This document shows, one piece after another, positions 25,474 through 33,002 of a stretch of 64,000 bases of DNA (positions are counted from its first letter, which is position 1; each line of letters begins with the position of its first letter). A program made the position numbers and the translations under genes. The notes under the pieces were generated by a model, which worked only from the letters and a program-made list of their open reading frames with translations, was not told where the DNA came from and did no database searches. The DNA is from Bacteroidota bacterium (GTDB lineage Bacteria; Bacteroidota; Bacteroidia; Bacteroidales; SKPS01): positions 124,001 through 188,000 of the forward strand of contig JAKLII010000006.1 in assembly GCA_022709695.1 (NCBI GenBank), given 5' to 3'.

Positions 25474-27243
25474 ATGCCTCAGAAAATCCCGAACCACCCC
25501 ATTTGCAACAGACTCCCGTTTCTTTGGGTGCTGGCGGTGTTGCTGCATTGCGGAACCCTGACGGGTCAGTCTCAACCCCTTACTGCCTGTATCCATTTCG
25601 TCGACTCACCCGATACAGTACTCCCCGAGGTGGGAAAAATACATCTGGCAAAATTCAACAGCCTGCAGGAGATCGGGAAATCCGTGGCAAATCTCTCACT
25701 CCGGTATCAGACCGCAGGATATCTTCTGGCCGGAGCAGATGCGTTTACGGTGTCGGGAGATACCTGTCATATCCGGTTTTTCCGGGGTGAAGTTTTCCAT
25801 CATATACAAGTGGTTTTCAGCGCAGAAGACTATGACTTCCTCTCCTCGGCAGGGTATGCCTGCCATAACCCGGTTCCGGCAGCTTCGGCCGCACAATGTC
25901 TGCAGCAGGCGGTCTTCAGGCTGAACGAGAAAGGATACCCCCTTGCGAAGATCCGGCTCACAGCATCAGCAGACAGCAGCACCACAGGGGTTTTCGAGGG
26001 AACAGTAGAGAGAGGTCTTTACTACCGGTGGGACTCTGTGGATATCAGGGGTGACTTACAAATCAGCAACCGGGTGCTTCAGCGGATGCTCCGCATGAAA
26101 AAAGGGGAGTCGTACAGCAGAAAATCCTTCGGACAGGTTTCAAAAAACCTTTCCATGCTGCCCTACCTGAAACTGACGGGTAATCCTGCAATCATCCTTA
26201 CCGACGAGGGACTGGCGAGGCTGGTCCTCCCTCTGGAACGTGTCAGGACCTCATCCTTCCGGGGCATCGCCGGTTTTGGCCCTGATCAGGCAGACCCCTC
26301 CCGAATACGGCTTTCGGGGGATGTTAACCTCAAACTGGTGAACGCTCTCCGGTACGGAGAGGAGATGGTCCTGAACTGGACCGGCATACAGGGCGATCAG
26401 CAGCTTGAGCTGGGGTATGCACAGCCTTACCTGCCTATCCTCCCTTTCGGATTGTATTTCAGAATGGATTTTCTGAAGAAAGGCGACCTTTACTACCGGC
26501 TCGATCAGCGCTACGGACTGTTGGTGCCAGCAGGTCCCGGGTTTAACTTCTCCCTGTACATCCGACAGCAGGAAAGCCGTGTGCTCGACAGATCGATCTT
26601 CACAGGGGTGCCTGTGTTACCCCCCTATACCGATATGACTTTCAGGAGTTTCGGCGCTGCCTTAACCCTGACCCGTCTCGACCATCTTCAAAATCCCGGC
26701 AGGGGTGGATATCTGAAAGCAGACCTCAGCACCGGAAAAAAAACATTGCTGTCATCCTACGATATTCCGGAGACTCTGCTTGCCGGCAAGCCTTTACAAC
26801 AGCAACAGGGCAGTGCCGATCTGCGTGGGGATCTTTATATTCCCCTGACCCCCCGGTGGATCTTCCATCCTGCCCTGATGGCGTATGCGCTTGCAGGACA
26901 GATGTTGCTTGAAAATGAACTGTTCCTGCTGGGGGGAACAGGTTCGCTCCGGGGGTTTGAAGAGCGCAGCCTGAGGGCCTCCTCTGCTTTGGCTTTTACA
27001 GCAGAAATCAGGTACCGTTTCGAAGAAGCGTCCCATTTCAGGCTATTCACTGATGCAGGATGGTATGAAAGAAATCTTCCCGCTTCTTACCACCGTGATT
27101 TTCCGGTTGGCTTTGGGGTTGGCATCGGGTTCAGTACCGCTGCCGGCATCCTGCAACTCGACTATGCCTATGGCATTCAACAGGGTAACCCTTTCGATTT
27201 CCGCACGGGAAGGCTCCATCTGGGAATCCTCACCACCTTCTGA
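25474..27243 (+). CDS. Omp85/BamA-superfamily outer-membrane protein
   Basis: About 589 residues. Two starts are possible: ATG 25447 (overlapping ung by 16 nt) or ATG 25474; the latter puts the signal sequence (FLWVLAVLLHCGTLTGQ) nearer the end. The N-terminal half resembles POTRA-like repeats (GLYYRWDSVDIRGDLQIS; VLQRMLRMKKGESYSRKSF). The C-terminal half is a surface-antigen barrel with LLGGTGSLRGFEERSLRA, FRLFTDAGWYER and LQLDYAYGI. It is shorter than true BamA (about 800), so it is probably an accessory Omp85 or TamA-like transporter, not the essential assembly factor. Function in a particular pathway is not known. Confidence 0.85.
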   Translation: MPQKIPNHPICNRLPFLWVLAVLLHCGTLTGQSQPLTACIHFVDSPDTVLPEVGKIHLAKFNSLQEIGKSVANLSLRYQTAGYLLAGADAFTVSGDTCHIRFFRGEVFHHIQVVFSAEDYDFLSSAGYACHNPVPAASAAQCLQQAVFRLNEKGYPLAKIRLTASADSSTTGVFEGTVERGLYYRWDSVDIRGDLQISNRVLQRMLRMKKGESYSRKSFGQVSKNLSMLPYLKLTGNPAIILTDEGLARLVLPLERVRTSSFRGIAGFGPDQADPSRIRLSGDVNLKLVNALRYGEEMVLNWTGIQGDQQLELGYAQPYLPILPFGLYFRMDFLKKGDLYYRLDQRYGLLVPAGPGFNFSLYIRQQESRVLDRSIFTGVPVLPPYTDMTFRSFGAALTLTRLDHLQNPGRGGYLKADLSTGKKTLLSSYDIPETLLAGKPLQQQQGSADLRGDLYIPLTPRWIFHPALMAYALAGQMLLENELFLLGGTGSLRGFEERSLRASSALAFTAEIRYRFEEASHFRLFTDAGWYERNLPASYHRDFPVGFGVGIGFSTAAGILQLDYAYGIQQGNPFDFRTGRLHLGILTTF

Positions 27244-27366
27244 GGGGTTTCTCTCACTTTTTTACAGGACATTGTACCATTTTACCGAAAAACAGTGTAT
27301 GTTTGTTACCCTCAAGCCAAACCCCTGGCCGAAGCCGGATATGTCTCTTCCTAAACAGTGAATGGT

Positions 27367-28524
27367 ATGAACAGAAAATTACCCCTTCTCCTCATTCTGA
27401 CGGTTTTTGCTGCCTGCGCCCTTGCACAGTCGCCCGGACTCAACTGGGCACAAACCTTTGGAGGCCCCAACAATGACGAAGCGTACGATATTATCAAAAC
27501 CAGGGACGGCGGATACGCCGTTTGCGGGATGACCGAATCGAAAGGGATGGGAGGAAAAGATGCCTGGGTGATCAAACTCGACCCGCAGGGAAAGCTGGAA
27601 TGGGACAAGACCTTCGGGGATAAACAGGATGAAGCGGCCAATGCCATCATACAAACCTCTGACAACGGATATGCCATCATCGGCTATACCACCTCCAAGG
27701 GGAAAGGGAAGAAAGATGTATGGTTTGTGAAAATCGACAGCATGGGAAACAAGCTTTGGGAAACCAACTACGGCGGACCAAAGGATGACATCGGCAACGA
27801 TCTGATTCAGACCATGGACGGGAATTATGCTTTCATCAGTTCCAGCAAATCGTTCGGCGCCGGCAATTTCGATTTCTGGGCCATGAAAATCGACACGAAG
27901 GGGGCCAAAATCTGGAAAAAAGCCGAAGGGGGCAAAGGTGCCGACCTGGGAGCCAGCATTGCCGAAAACCCCCACGACAGCAGCATCATCCTTTGCGGCA
28001 CTACCTTCTCCTATGCGACCGGACAAAGCGACCTCTGGCTGATCAATCTTACGAAGGAAGGGAGAAAAGACTGGCGCAAGAATTTCGGGACTGTAAACAA
28101 GGACCGTATCAATCACATGCTGATTAAAAGCACCGGTGAGTATATCATGACCGGCGGCACACAGCCCAAAGGGGAACGGTACGAAGATTACTGGGTGGTA
28201 GGTTTTACCGCCGAGAGCTGGGACGATTGGGAAACCACCGAGACCACTCCACAGGATGAGGCTGCTTCATGCGCCTCGGAAGCTACAGACGGAGGGGTGA
28301 TTGTTTGCGGTTATACCTCCTCGGTCGGTGAAGGGAGTTATGACTTTCTTCTGATCAAATACGACAAAAAAGGAAAACAGCTCTGGAAAGATACTTTTGG
28401 CGGTTTTGAGGATGACCGGGCTTCTGCCCTTGTGGCCATTGGCAAGGATGAAGCCGTAATCTGCGGCTTTACCCGCTCCGACGGGGAGGGAAAAAGAGAT
28501 ATCTGGGTGATTTCTGTAAAATAA
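27367..28524 (+). CDS. Secreted repeat beta-propeller protein
   Basis: About 385 residues; the ATG at 27367 is preferred over an in-frame GTG at 27358 because it starts a clean signal peptide (RKLPLLLILTVFAACALAQ). The mature protein is about seven repeats of roughly 50 residues of the form FGG-DDEAxxIIxTxDGGYxIxGxTxSxGxGxxDxWVxKxDxxGxxxW. There is no T9SS sorting domain. Similar repeats occur in the T9SS protein at 62352..63896. Probably periplasmic or secreted; role unknown. Confidence 0.85.
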   Translation: MNRKLPLLLILTVFAACALAQSPGLNWAQTFGGPNNDEAYDIIKTRDGGYAVCGMTESKGMGGKDAWVIKLDPQGKLEWDKTFGDKQDEAANAIIQTSDNGYAIIGYTTSKGKGKKDVWFVKIDSMGNKLWETNYGGPKDDIGNDLIQTMDGNYAFISSSKSFGAGNFDFWAMKIDTKGAKIWKKAEGGKGADLGASIAENPHDSSIILCGTTFSYATGQSDLWLINLTKEGRKDWRKNFGTVNKDRINHMLIKSTGEYIMTGGTQPKGERYEDYWVVGFTAESWDDWETTETTPQDEAASCASEATDGGVIVCGYTSSVGEGSYDFLLIKYDKKGKQLWKDTFGGFEDDRASALVAIGKDEAVICGFTRSDGEGKRDIWVISVK

Positions 28525-28537
28525 ACAGCTGATCAGG

Positions 28538-28666
28538 ATGCAGGCAGTGTATTTTCTTGCCGGTATCATCGCAGGGCTTGCCATAGGCTGGTACCTGACA
28601 AGATTACATTATGAAGGGAAAAAGGATCAGAAAGGGCAACCTGACAATCAGGACCAAATCAATTGA
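28538..28666 (+). CDS. Small single-pass membrane protein, 42 residues
   Basis: Read directly: ATG at 28538, TGA at 28664-28666. MQAVYFLAGIIAGLAIGWYL forms one transmembrane helix with a GxxxG-like spacing, followed by a charged tail rich in Lys, Gln and Asp (EGKKDQKGQPDNQDQ). It lies between the propeller gene (13 nt) and rlmB (5 nt before its ATG), so it is inside an apparent operon. No family recognised. Confidence 0.6.
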   Translation: MQAVYFLAGIIAGLAIGWYLTRLHYEGKKDQKGQPDNQDQIN

Positions 28667-28671
28667 AAGCC

Positions 28672-29427
28672 ATGACGGAAAAAGAGAAAGACCGGATGAT
28701 CTGCGGAATTCGTCCGGTAGAAGAAGCTATTGCAGGAGGTAAGGAGATCGACCGTGTGTTACTCCGGAAATCGGGGCAGGGAGAAGGTTTCCGGGAGCTG
28801 TTCAGCCTGATCCGGAAAAAAGGGATACCTTTTCAGTATGTACCTGACGCCAAACTCCACCAGCTTACCCGGCAGCAGCATCAGGGGGTGGTGGCCTTTA
28901 TCTCTGCCATTGAATACCAGAACCTCCAGGAGGTTATCATGGGGATCTTCTCCGGCGGGAAAGATCCTTTTCTGCTTATGCTCGACAGGGTAACCGATGT
29001 GAGGAACTTCGGTGCCATCGCCCGCACGGCGGAGTGCGCAGGAGTAGATGCCATTATCATTCCCGAAAAGGGGGCTGCACGTATCAATGCAGAAGCAGTA
29101 AAGGCTTCGGCGGGTGCGCTGATGAGGATACCTGTGTGCAGGGTCCCGAACCTGATTCATTGCGGCACCGAACTCATCCAGTCGGGACTCTCACTCCTTT
29201 CGGTAACCGAAAAGGGGAATGAGGATTTCTACCAGGCCTCCTATGAAGGACCTGTATGTCTGATCCTCGGATCGGAGGAGGATGGCATCAGCGCCCCGTT
29301 GCTGAAAATGAGCAGCAGGCGCCTGCAAATACCGCAGTTCGGCACCATTGGCTCACTCAATGTATCGGTTGCAGGAGGCATTATCCTGTTCGAAGCTGCA
29401 AGAAAGCGCAATCTCATCAGGCCATAA
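28672..29427 (+). CDS. rlmB: TrmH/SpoU-family 2'-O-ribose RNA methyltransferase, RlmB type
   Basis: Methylates a ribose 2'-OH in RNA, in the RlmB group at G2251 of 23S rRNA. About 251 residues from the ATG at 28672; a TTG at 28663 overlaps the previous stop and is less likely. Seen: an N-terminal substrate-binding domain (ICGIRPVEEAI) and the knotted SPOUT domain with its three motifs, NFGAIARTAE, LGSEEDGIS and SLNVSVAGGI. TrmH-type relatives act on tRNA; RlmB is favoured by the N-terminal domain and motif spelling but the target is an inference. Confidence 0.9.
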   Translation: MTEKEKDRMICGIRPVEEAIAGGKEIDRVLLRKSGQGEGFRELFSLIRKKGIPFQYVPDAKLHQLTRQQHQGVVAFISAIEYQNLQEVIMGIFSGGKDPFLLMLDRVTDVRNFGAIARTAECAGVDAIIIPEKGAARINAEAVKASAGALMRIPVCRVPNLIHCGTELIQSGLSLLSVTEKGNEDFYQASYEGPVCLILGSEEDGISAPLLKMSSRRLQIPQFGTIGSLNVSVAGGIILFEAARKRNLIRP

Positions 29428-29451
29428 TCCTGTTTACTGACTTTGAAGTAT

Positions 29452-31353
29452 ATGAATACCCCATCCGCTTCAACACCCCCCGGATCAACTTTCCGTTGGT
29501 CAGGATGGCCACTGGTGCTTTTGCTGGCGCTGAGCCTTATTCTTCGTTTGTATGGAATTGGGGAACGTTCCTACTTCAACGATGAATTAAGCGCCATTTT
29601 CAGGACTCAGACAGATACTTTTGATGAATTCGTCGAAGAAGCCGTCATCCCCGATTACCATCCGGCCGGAATCCAGTGGATCCTCTGGCAGCTGACCCGC
29701 TATCTGGGCACCGATCCTTTGGTAGTCAGATTGCCTTTTGTGCTTGCAGGCACCCTGGGGGTTTGGGTGTTGTTTCTGCTGGGCAGGATCTGGTTTGGGG
29801 AAAAAACCGCCTGGATGGCCGCCGCAGCGCTGGCATGTTTGCAGTTTCCGGTCTATTTCGGACAACTGGCACGCCCCTACAGCACAGGGACACTGTTTGT
29901 GCTGATGACAGCCTTGTTCTTCACCCTGCTTACACGATCGGCCGATCAAAGGCCCCGCACAAGGTACCTGCTGGCAGCAGCTGCAGGGATCTCCTGTGCC
30001 CTTAGCATGTACAACCACTATTTTAGTTTTTTTGTGGCAGGGATCACTGCACTGGGATTTTTCCCCATGCAGCGTAAAAAAACATTGATCCCCTACCTGT
30101 TTGCTGGGGTAACCGCCCTGGCCCTTTTCCTGCCCCACCTCGAAATCAGCCGCATCCAGCTTTCCCGCGGAGGGCTCTCCCTTTGGCTGCCCCCGCCTGA
30201 ACCAGTATGGCTGAAGGAGCACCTTCTGTATCTCTTTAATGAAAGCAAAGCGCTCACCTTCCTGTTTTCCCTTTTTCTGATTCCCCTGCTTATCAGGCTC
30301 ACCGGACGGCCCGTTCCCGGGTTGAAAAGAGGTAAGGTGTACCTGGCAGCAGGCATCTACCTGGGTTCGCTCGGCTTTGCCTGGCTCTATTCGGTGCTGG
30401 TGAATCCCATTTTACAGAATTCCATCATGCTGTTTGCCTTCCCCTTCCTGCTTCTGGCCCTCTTCTTCGGAGCCGGCGTAATACCCGACAAGTGGTTCAG
30501 AATAACCGCAATCCTGTTCCCTCTGCTGCTCACGGCACACCTGATCCTGGGTGCACGCTATTACCGGAATGATCAGTACTCGGATTTCAGAACCAATGCC
30601 TCCCTTCTGTGCGATGTACTCTCGAACCACGAAAATGCGGTATGGATTGCACAGGTGAACGATCCCTGGTACCTCCATTTCTACATGGATCCGGTATGCA
30701 AGCCCGACAGTGCCCTGACCTATCTGATCAGCAACCGGGAAGACCTGAAAAACCTCGACCTTGCCCTCGACACCCTTCAGGCCGACCATGCAGCCTTTGT
30801 GTGGCTACGACCATACGACCCGATGATCACATCGGTAATCCGCAGCCATTTCCCCTTTCTGGTAAGATACAATGCCACCCAGACCTTTGATGAGTTCTAC
30901 CATTTCTCCAGAAACATACCTCCGCCGGATGAAAACGGATATCTGTACGATACCCTCAAACTGGCTGCCTTTGACGATACCTTACATCCCGTACAGGTTT
31001 TGCCTGAAAAGGAATTCTCCGAACTTTTCAACGGGTCACTCCCCACCGAAAAGATCCCCGCAGGGCGCCCCTGCCTTCTCCATGCATCCCTCAACGGGAC
31101 AGGTGACACCAGCCTTTCGGCCCTGCAACTCGTTGTTACGCTGGAATCGAACACCGGGGTGGTAAAATCGTGGAACAGCCTGCCAGCCTCATTCCTCGAC
31201 CCCAAAGGATCGCGCTTTTTCTTTTCGGTATATCTTCCCGGTTATATCAAAAATACCGACCGGTTAAAGGTATTTTTATGGAATCCTGATCAGGAAACCT
31301 ATACCCTTGGACAATATACCGTTTCGATGATACTTCCAAAAGAACAGAAATAA
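29452..31353 (+). CDS. GT-C type membrane glycosyltransferase (GT39/ArnT-like)
   Basis: About 633 residues from the ATG at 29452 (an in-frame TTG at 29443 precedes it). Roughly ten hydrophobic helices fill residues 20-390. The first periplasmic loop carries the conserved acidic pair in YFNDELSAIF, typical of enzymes that take sugars from lipid-linked donors. After the membrane part follows a soluble domain (about 390-633), which could bind the acceptor. Such proteins glycosylate lipids or proteins in the periplasm; the acceptor is unknown. The next gene, a lipoprotein, starts 1 nt after its stop, suggesting a pair. Confidence 0.85.
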   Translation: MNTPSASTPPGSTFRWSGWPLVLLLALSLILRLYGIGERSYFNDELSAIFRTQTDTFDEFVEEAVIPDYHPAGIQWILWQLTRYLGTDPLVVRLPFVLAGTLGVWVLFLLGRIWFGEKTAWMAAAALACLQFPVYFGQLARPYSTGTLFVLMTALFFTLLTRSADQRPRTRYLLAAAAGISCALSMYNHYFSFFVAGITALGFFPMQRKKTLIPYLFAGVTALALFLPHLEISRIQLSRGGLSLWLPPPEPVWLKEHLLYLFNESKALTFLFSLFLIPLLIRLTGRPVPGLKRGKVYLAAGIYLGSLGFAWLYSVLVNPILQNSIMLFAFPFLLLALFFGAGVIPDKWFRITAILFPLLLTAHLILGARYYRNDQYSDFRTNASLLCDVLSNHENAVWIAQVNDPWYLHFYMDPVCKPDSALTYLISNREDLKNLDLALDTLQADHAAFVWLRPYDPMITSVIRSHFPFLVRYNATQTFDEFYHFSRNIPPPDENGYLYDTLKLAAFDDTLHPVQVLPEKEFSELFNGSLPTEKIPAGRPCLLHASLNGTGDTSLSALQLVVTLESNTGVVKSWNSLPASFLDPKGSRFFFSVYLPGYIKNTDRLKVFLWNPDQETYTLGQYTVSMILPKEQK

Positions 31354-31354
31354 A

Positions 31355-32023
31355 ATGAACCATACCCATCTGCTCAGGTATTTGATTTTTTCAGCGGGAA
31401 TTCTCCTGGTGGCCAGCGGATGCCAGCGCACCAGGGTTGAAAAGACCTATCATCCGAACGGTAAAACAGCTTCTGAAGTTGAATACAAAGGGTCGCTCAA
31501 ACACGGGAAAGCGGTCTGGTATTACGAAGACGGGCGTAAGGAGGTGGAGTATTCATACCGGGAAGGGGAGCTGGAGGGAACCGTAACACGCTGGTATTTC
31601 AACGGGAATATTGAATTCAGGGAAGCCTATTCCGGGAACCTGCTGCACGGAACATCAGAATACTTTTTCATCACAGGGAAGCTGTCTGAGGAAAAACACT
31701 ACCGGGAAGGTACACTTCATGGCCTTTATCTGCTGAACTGGGAAAACGGATCTGCAAAAATCCGGGGGAATTATGCGCACGGGCTTTTCGATGGCAAATG
31801 GGAATATTTCGACGAAAAGGAGTCGAAGGTGGGTGAAGCTTCCTTTCAGCAGGGTTCCGGCACCATGACCGGTTACCACAAAAATGGAAAAATCAGCAGG
31901 GTAGTCCCCTATCAGAATAACCTGAAACAAGGGAAAGAGCAGGTATATGATGAATCCGGAACCCTTACGGAAGAGTTGGTTTACGAGAAAGGGGAACTGG
32001 TTGGGAAAACCTACGCGAAATAA
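31355..32023 (+). CDS. MORN-like (YwqK-type) repeat lipoprotein
   Basis: A 222-residue precursor with a lipoprotein signal (YLIFSAGILLVASGC, Cys about 23). The rest is a ladder of about seven MORN-like units (YHPNGKTASEVEYKGSLKHG, YYEDGRKEVEYSYREGELEG, WYFNGNIEFREAYSGNLLHG, YHKNGKISRVVPYQNNLKQG). Proteins of this type are often labelled YwqK-family antitoxins, but no toxin gene is adjacent here. It is tightly linked to the membrane glycosyltransferase. A surface or periplasmic structural role is as likely. Confidence 0.85.
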   Translation: MNHTHLLRYLIFSAGILLVASGCQRTRVEKTYHPNGKTASEVEYKGSLKHGKAVWYYEDGRKEVEYSYREGELEGTVTRWYFNGNIEFREAYSGNLLHGTSEYFFITGKLSEEKHYREGTLHGLYLLNWENGSAKIRGNYAHGLFDGKWEYFDEKESKVGEASFQQGSGTMTGYHKNGKISRVVPYQNNLKQGKEQVYDESGTLTEELVYEKGELVGKTYAK

Positions 32024-32024
32024 C

Positions 32025-32055
32025 TTGCGGACAGGAAAAAAAAGTTGTATATTTG
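32025..32055 (+). promoter_or_regulatory. Promoter before the DnaB-like gene
   Basis: TTG (32025..32027), 20-nt spacer, TATATTTG (32048..32055): both elements match the Bacteroidota consensus (TTG, 19-21, TAnnTTTG). Transcription would begin about 25 nt before the ATG at 32087. Confidence 0.6.
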
Positions 32056-32086
32056 GAGCTTTAACTGTAAACCAATTCTTTCCATA

Positions 32087-32995
32087 ATGATCAAAGAACT
32101 GCCAGACATCACAGAGCGGGTGGAGGTGTTCGGGGTATCCACCGCAAGAGACCTGATAAACCGGACACTTCAACACCAGCAATTTGTAACCCCATATTCG
32201 GCGCACGAGGAGCCGAACATACCCTCGGGGTTCGAGAATCTTGATCAGATCACCAAAGGTTTCAGAAGAGGAGCACTTACCGTTGTAGCCACCAGGCCGG
32301 GCAACGGAAAAACGGCATTTTTGCTCTCTCTGATCAGCAACCTTACCCTTCAGCTCGAACGACGGGTAGCTTTGTTTACTCCTGAGCGGTCGGCACAAAA
32401 AGTAATGAACCGTTTGATCGAGAGCACGACCCGGCATTCGGTCAGCCAGATCCGGGGGGGGATGCTGAAGGATGCCGACATGGAACTGGTAAACAGCCAG
32501 ATACAGCGAATCGCCTCTGCGCACCTGTTTTTTGATGAAGCCCAGAACCTGGATGCCCGTGAGCTGATGCTGCGATGCTACCATCTGAAGGAAAAGTACC
32601 AGCCGGAGATCATTCTGGTGGACGCTCCCTACCATTACGTAAGCCACATCCAGGACACCTCGGTTCAGGCATCTGAGATGCAGGAGATGCTTGGTGTACT
32701 GCAGCATATTGCCACCGAAATGAACGTACCTGTGGTGTGTTTCCTGCAGCTCGACCGTCCGGCGCATCCGGTAAACGGAAGTATTGTTCCTGTGATGGAG
32801 GAGATGCCTCCGTGTATGGCTGCTGCCGGCGGGCAATTCATCTTCATCCACCGGCCTGAGTTCTACAATGCCCTGAACAAGAAAGTTCCCAAAGGGACAG
32901 TAGAGCTGCTGGTGTATGCCTCGAAGGATGCAAAGGTTCCGAAAAGCACCTACCTCAGGTTCATCGAAAGCATTGATACATTTGTAAATCCGTAA
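32087..32995 (+). CDS. Orphan DnaB-C-terminal-like (SF4/RecA fold) ATPase
   Basis: 302 residues from ATG 32087. The protein matches the helicase half of replicative DnaB: Walker A in VVATRPGNGKTAFLLSL (about 68-84), the catalytic Glu in ALFTPERSAQKV, Walker B in PEIILVDAPYHY, and EMNVPVVCFLQLDRP, which parallels the DnaB strand ending in Q-L-S-R. The N-terminal primase-interaction domain of about 150 residues is absent, leaving only about 35 residues before the core. The DnaB Arg finger cannot be assigned with confidence. It is probably an ATPase derived from DnaB rather than the replicative helicase; its partner is unknown. Own promoter at 32025-32055. Confidence 0.8.
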   Translation: MIKELPDITERVEVFGVSTARDLINRTLQHQQFVTPYSAHEEPNIPSGFENLDQITKGFRRGALTVVATRPGNGKTAFLLSLISNLTLQLERRVALFTPERSAQKVMNRLIESTTRHSVSQIRGGMLKDADMELVNSQIQRIASAHLFFDEAQNLDARELMLRCYHLKEKYQPEIILVDAPYHYVSHIQDTSVQASEMQEMLGVLQHIATEMNVPVVCFLQLDRPAHPVNGSIVPVMEEMPPCMAAAGGQFIFIHRPEFYNALNKKVPKGTVELLVYASKDAKVPKSTYLRFIESIDTFVNP

Positions 32996-33002
32996 ACAGG
33001 GG

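Noticed and set aside
25474-27243. Assignment as the essential BamA
   Set aside because: Too short (about 589 residues), with too few POTRA-like units; an accessory Omp85 member is more likely.
27298-27305. TATGTTTG as a promoter of the propeller gene at 27367
   Set aside because: It matches the -7 consensus, but no TTG lies 19-21 nt upstream (nearest is 23 nt), so it was not called.
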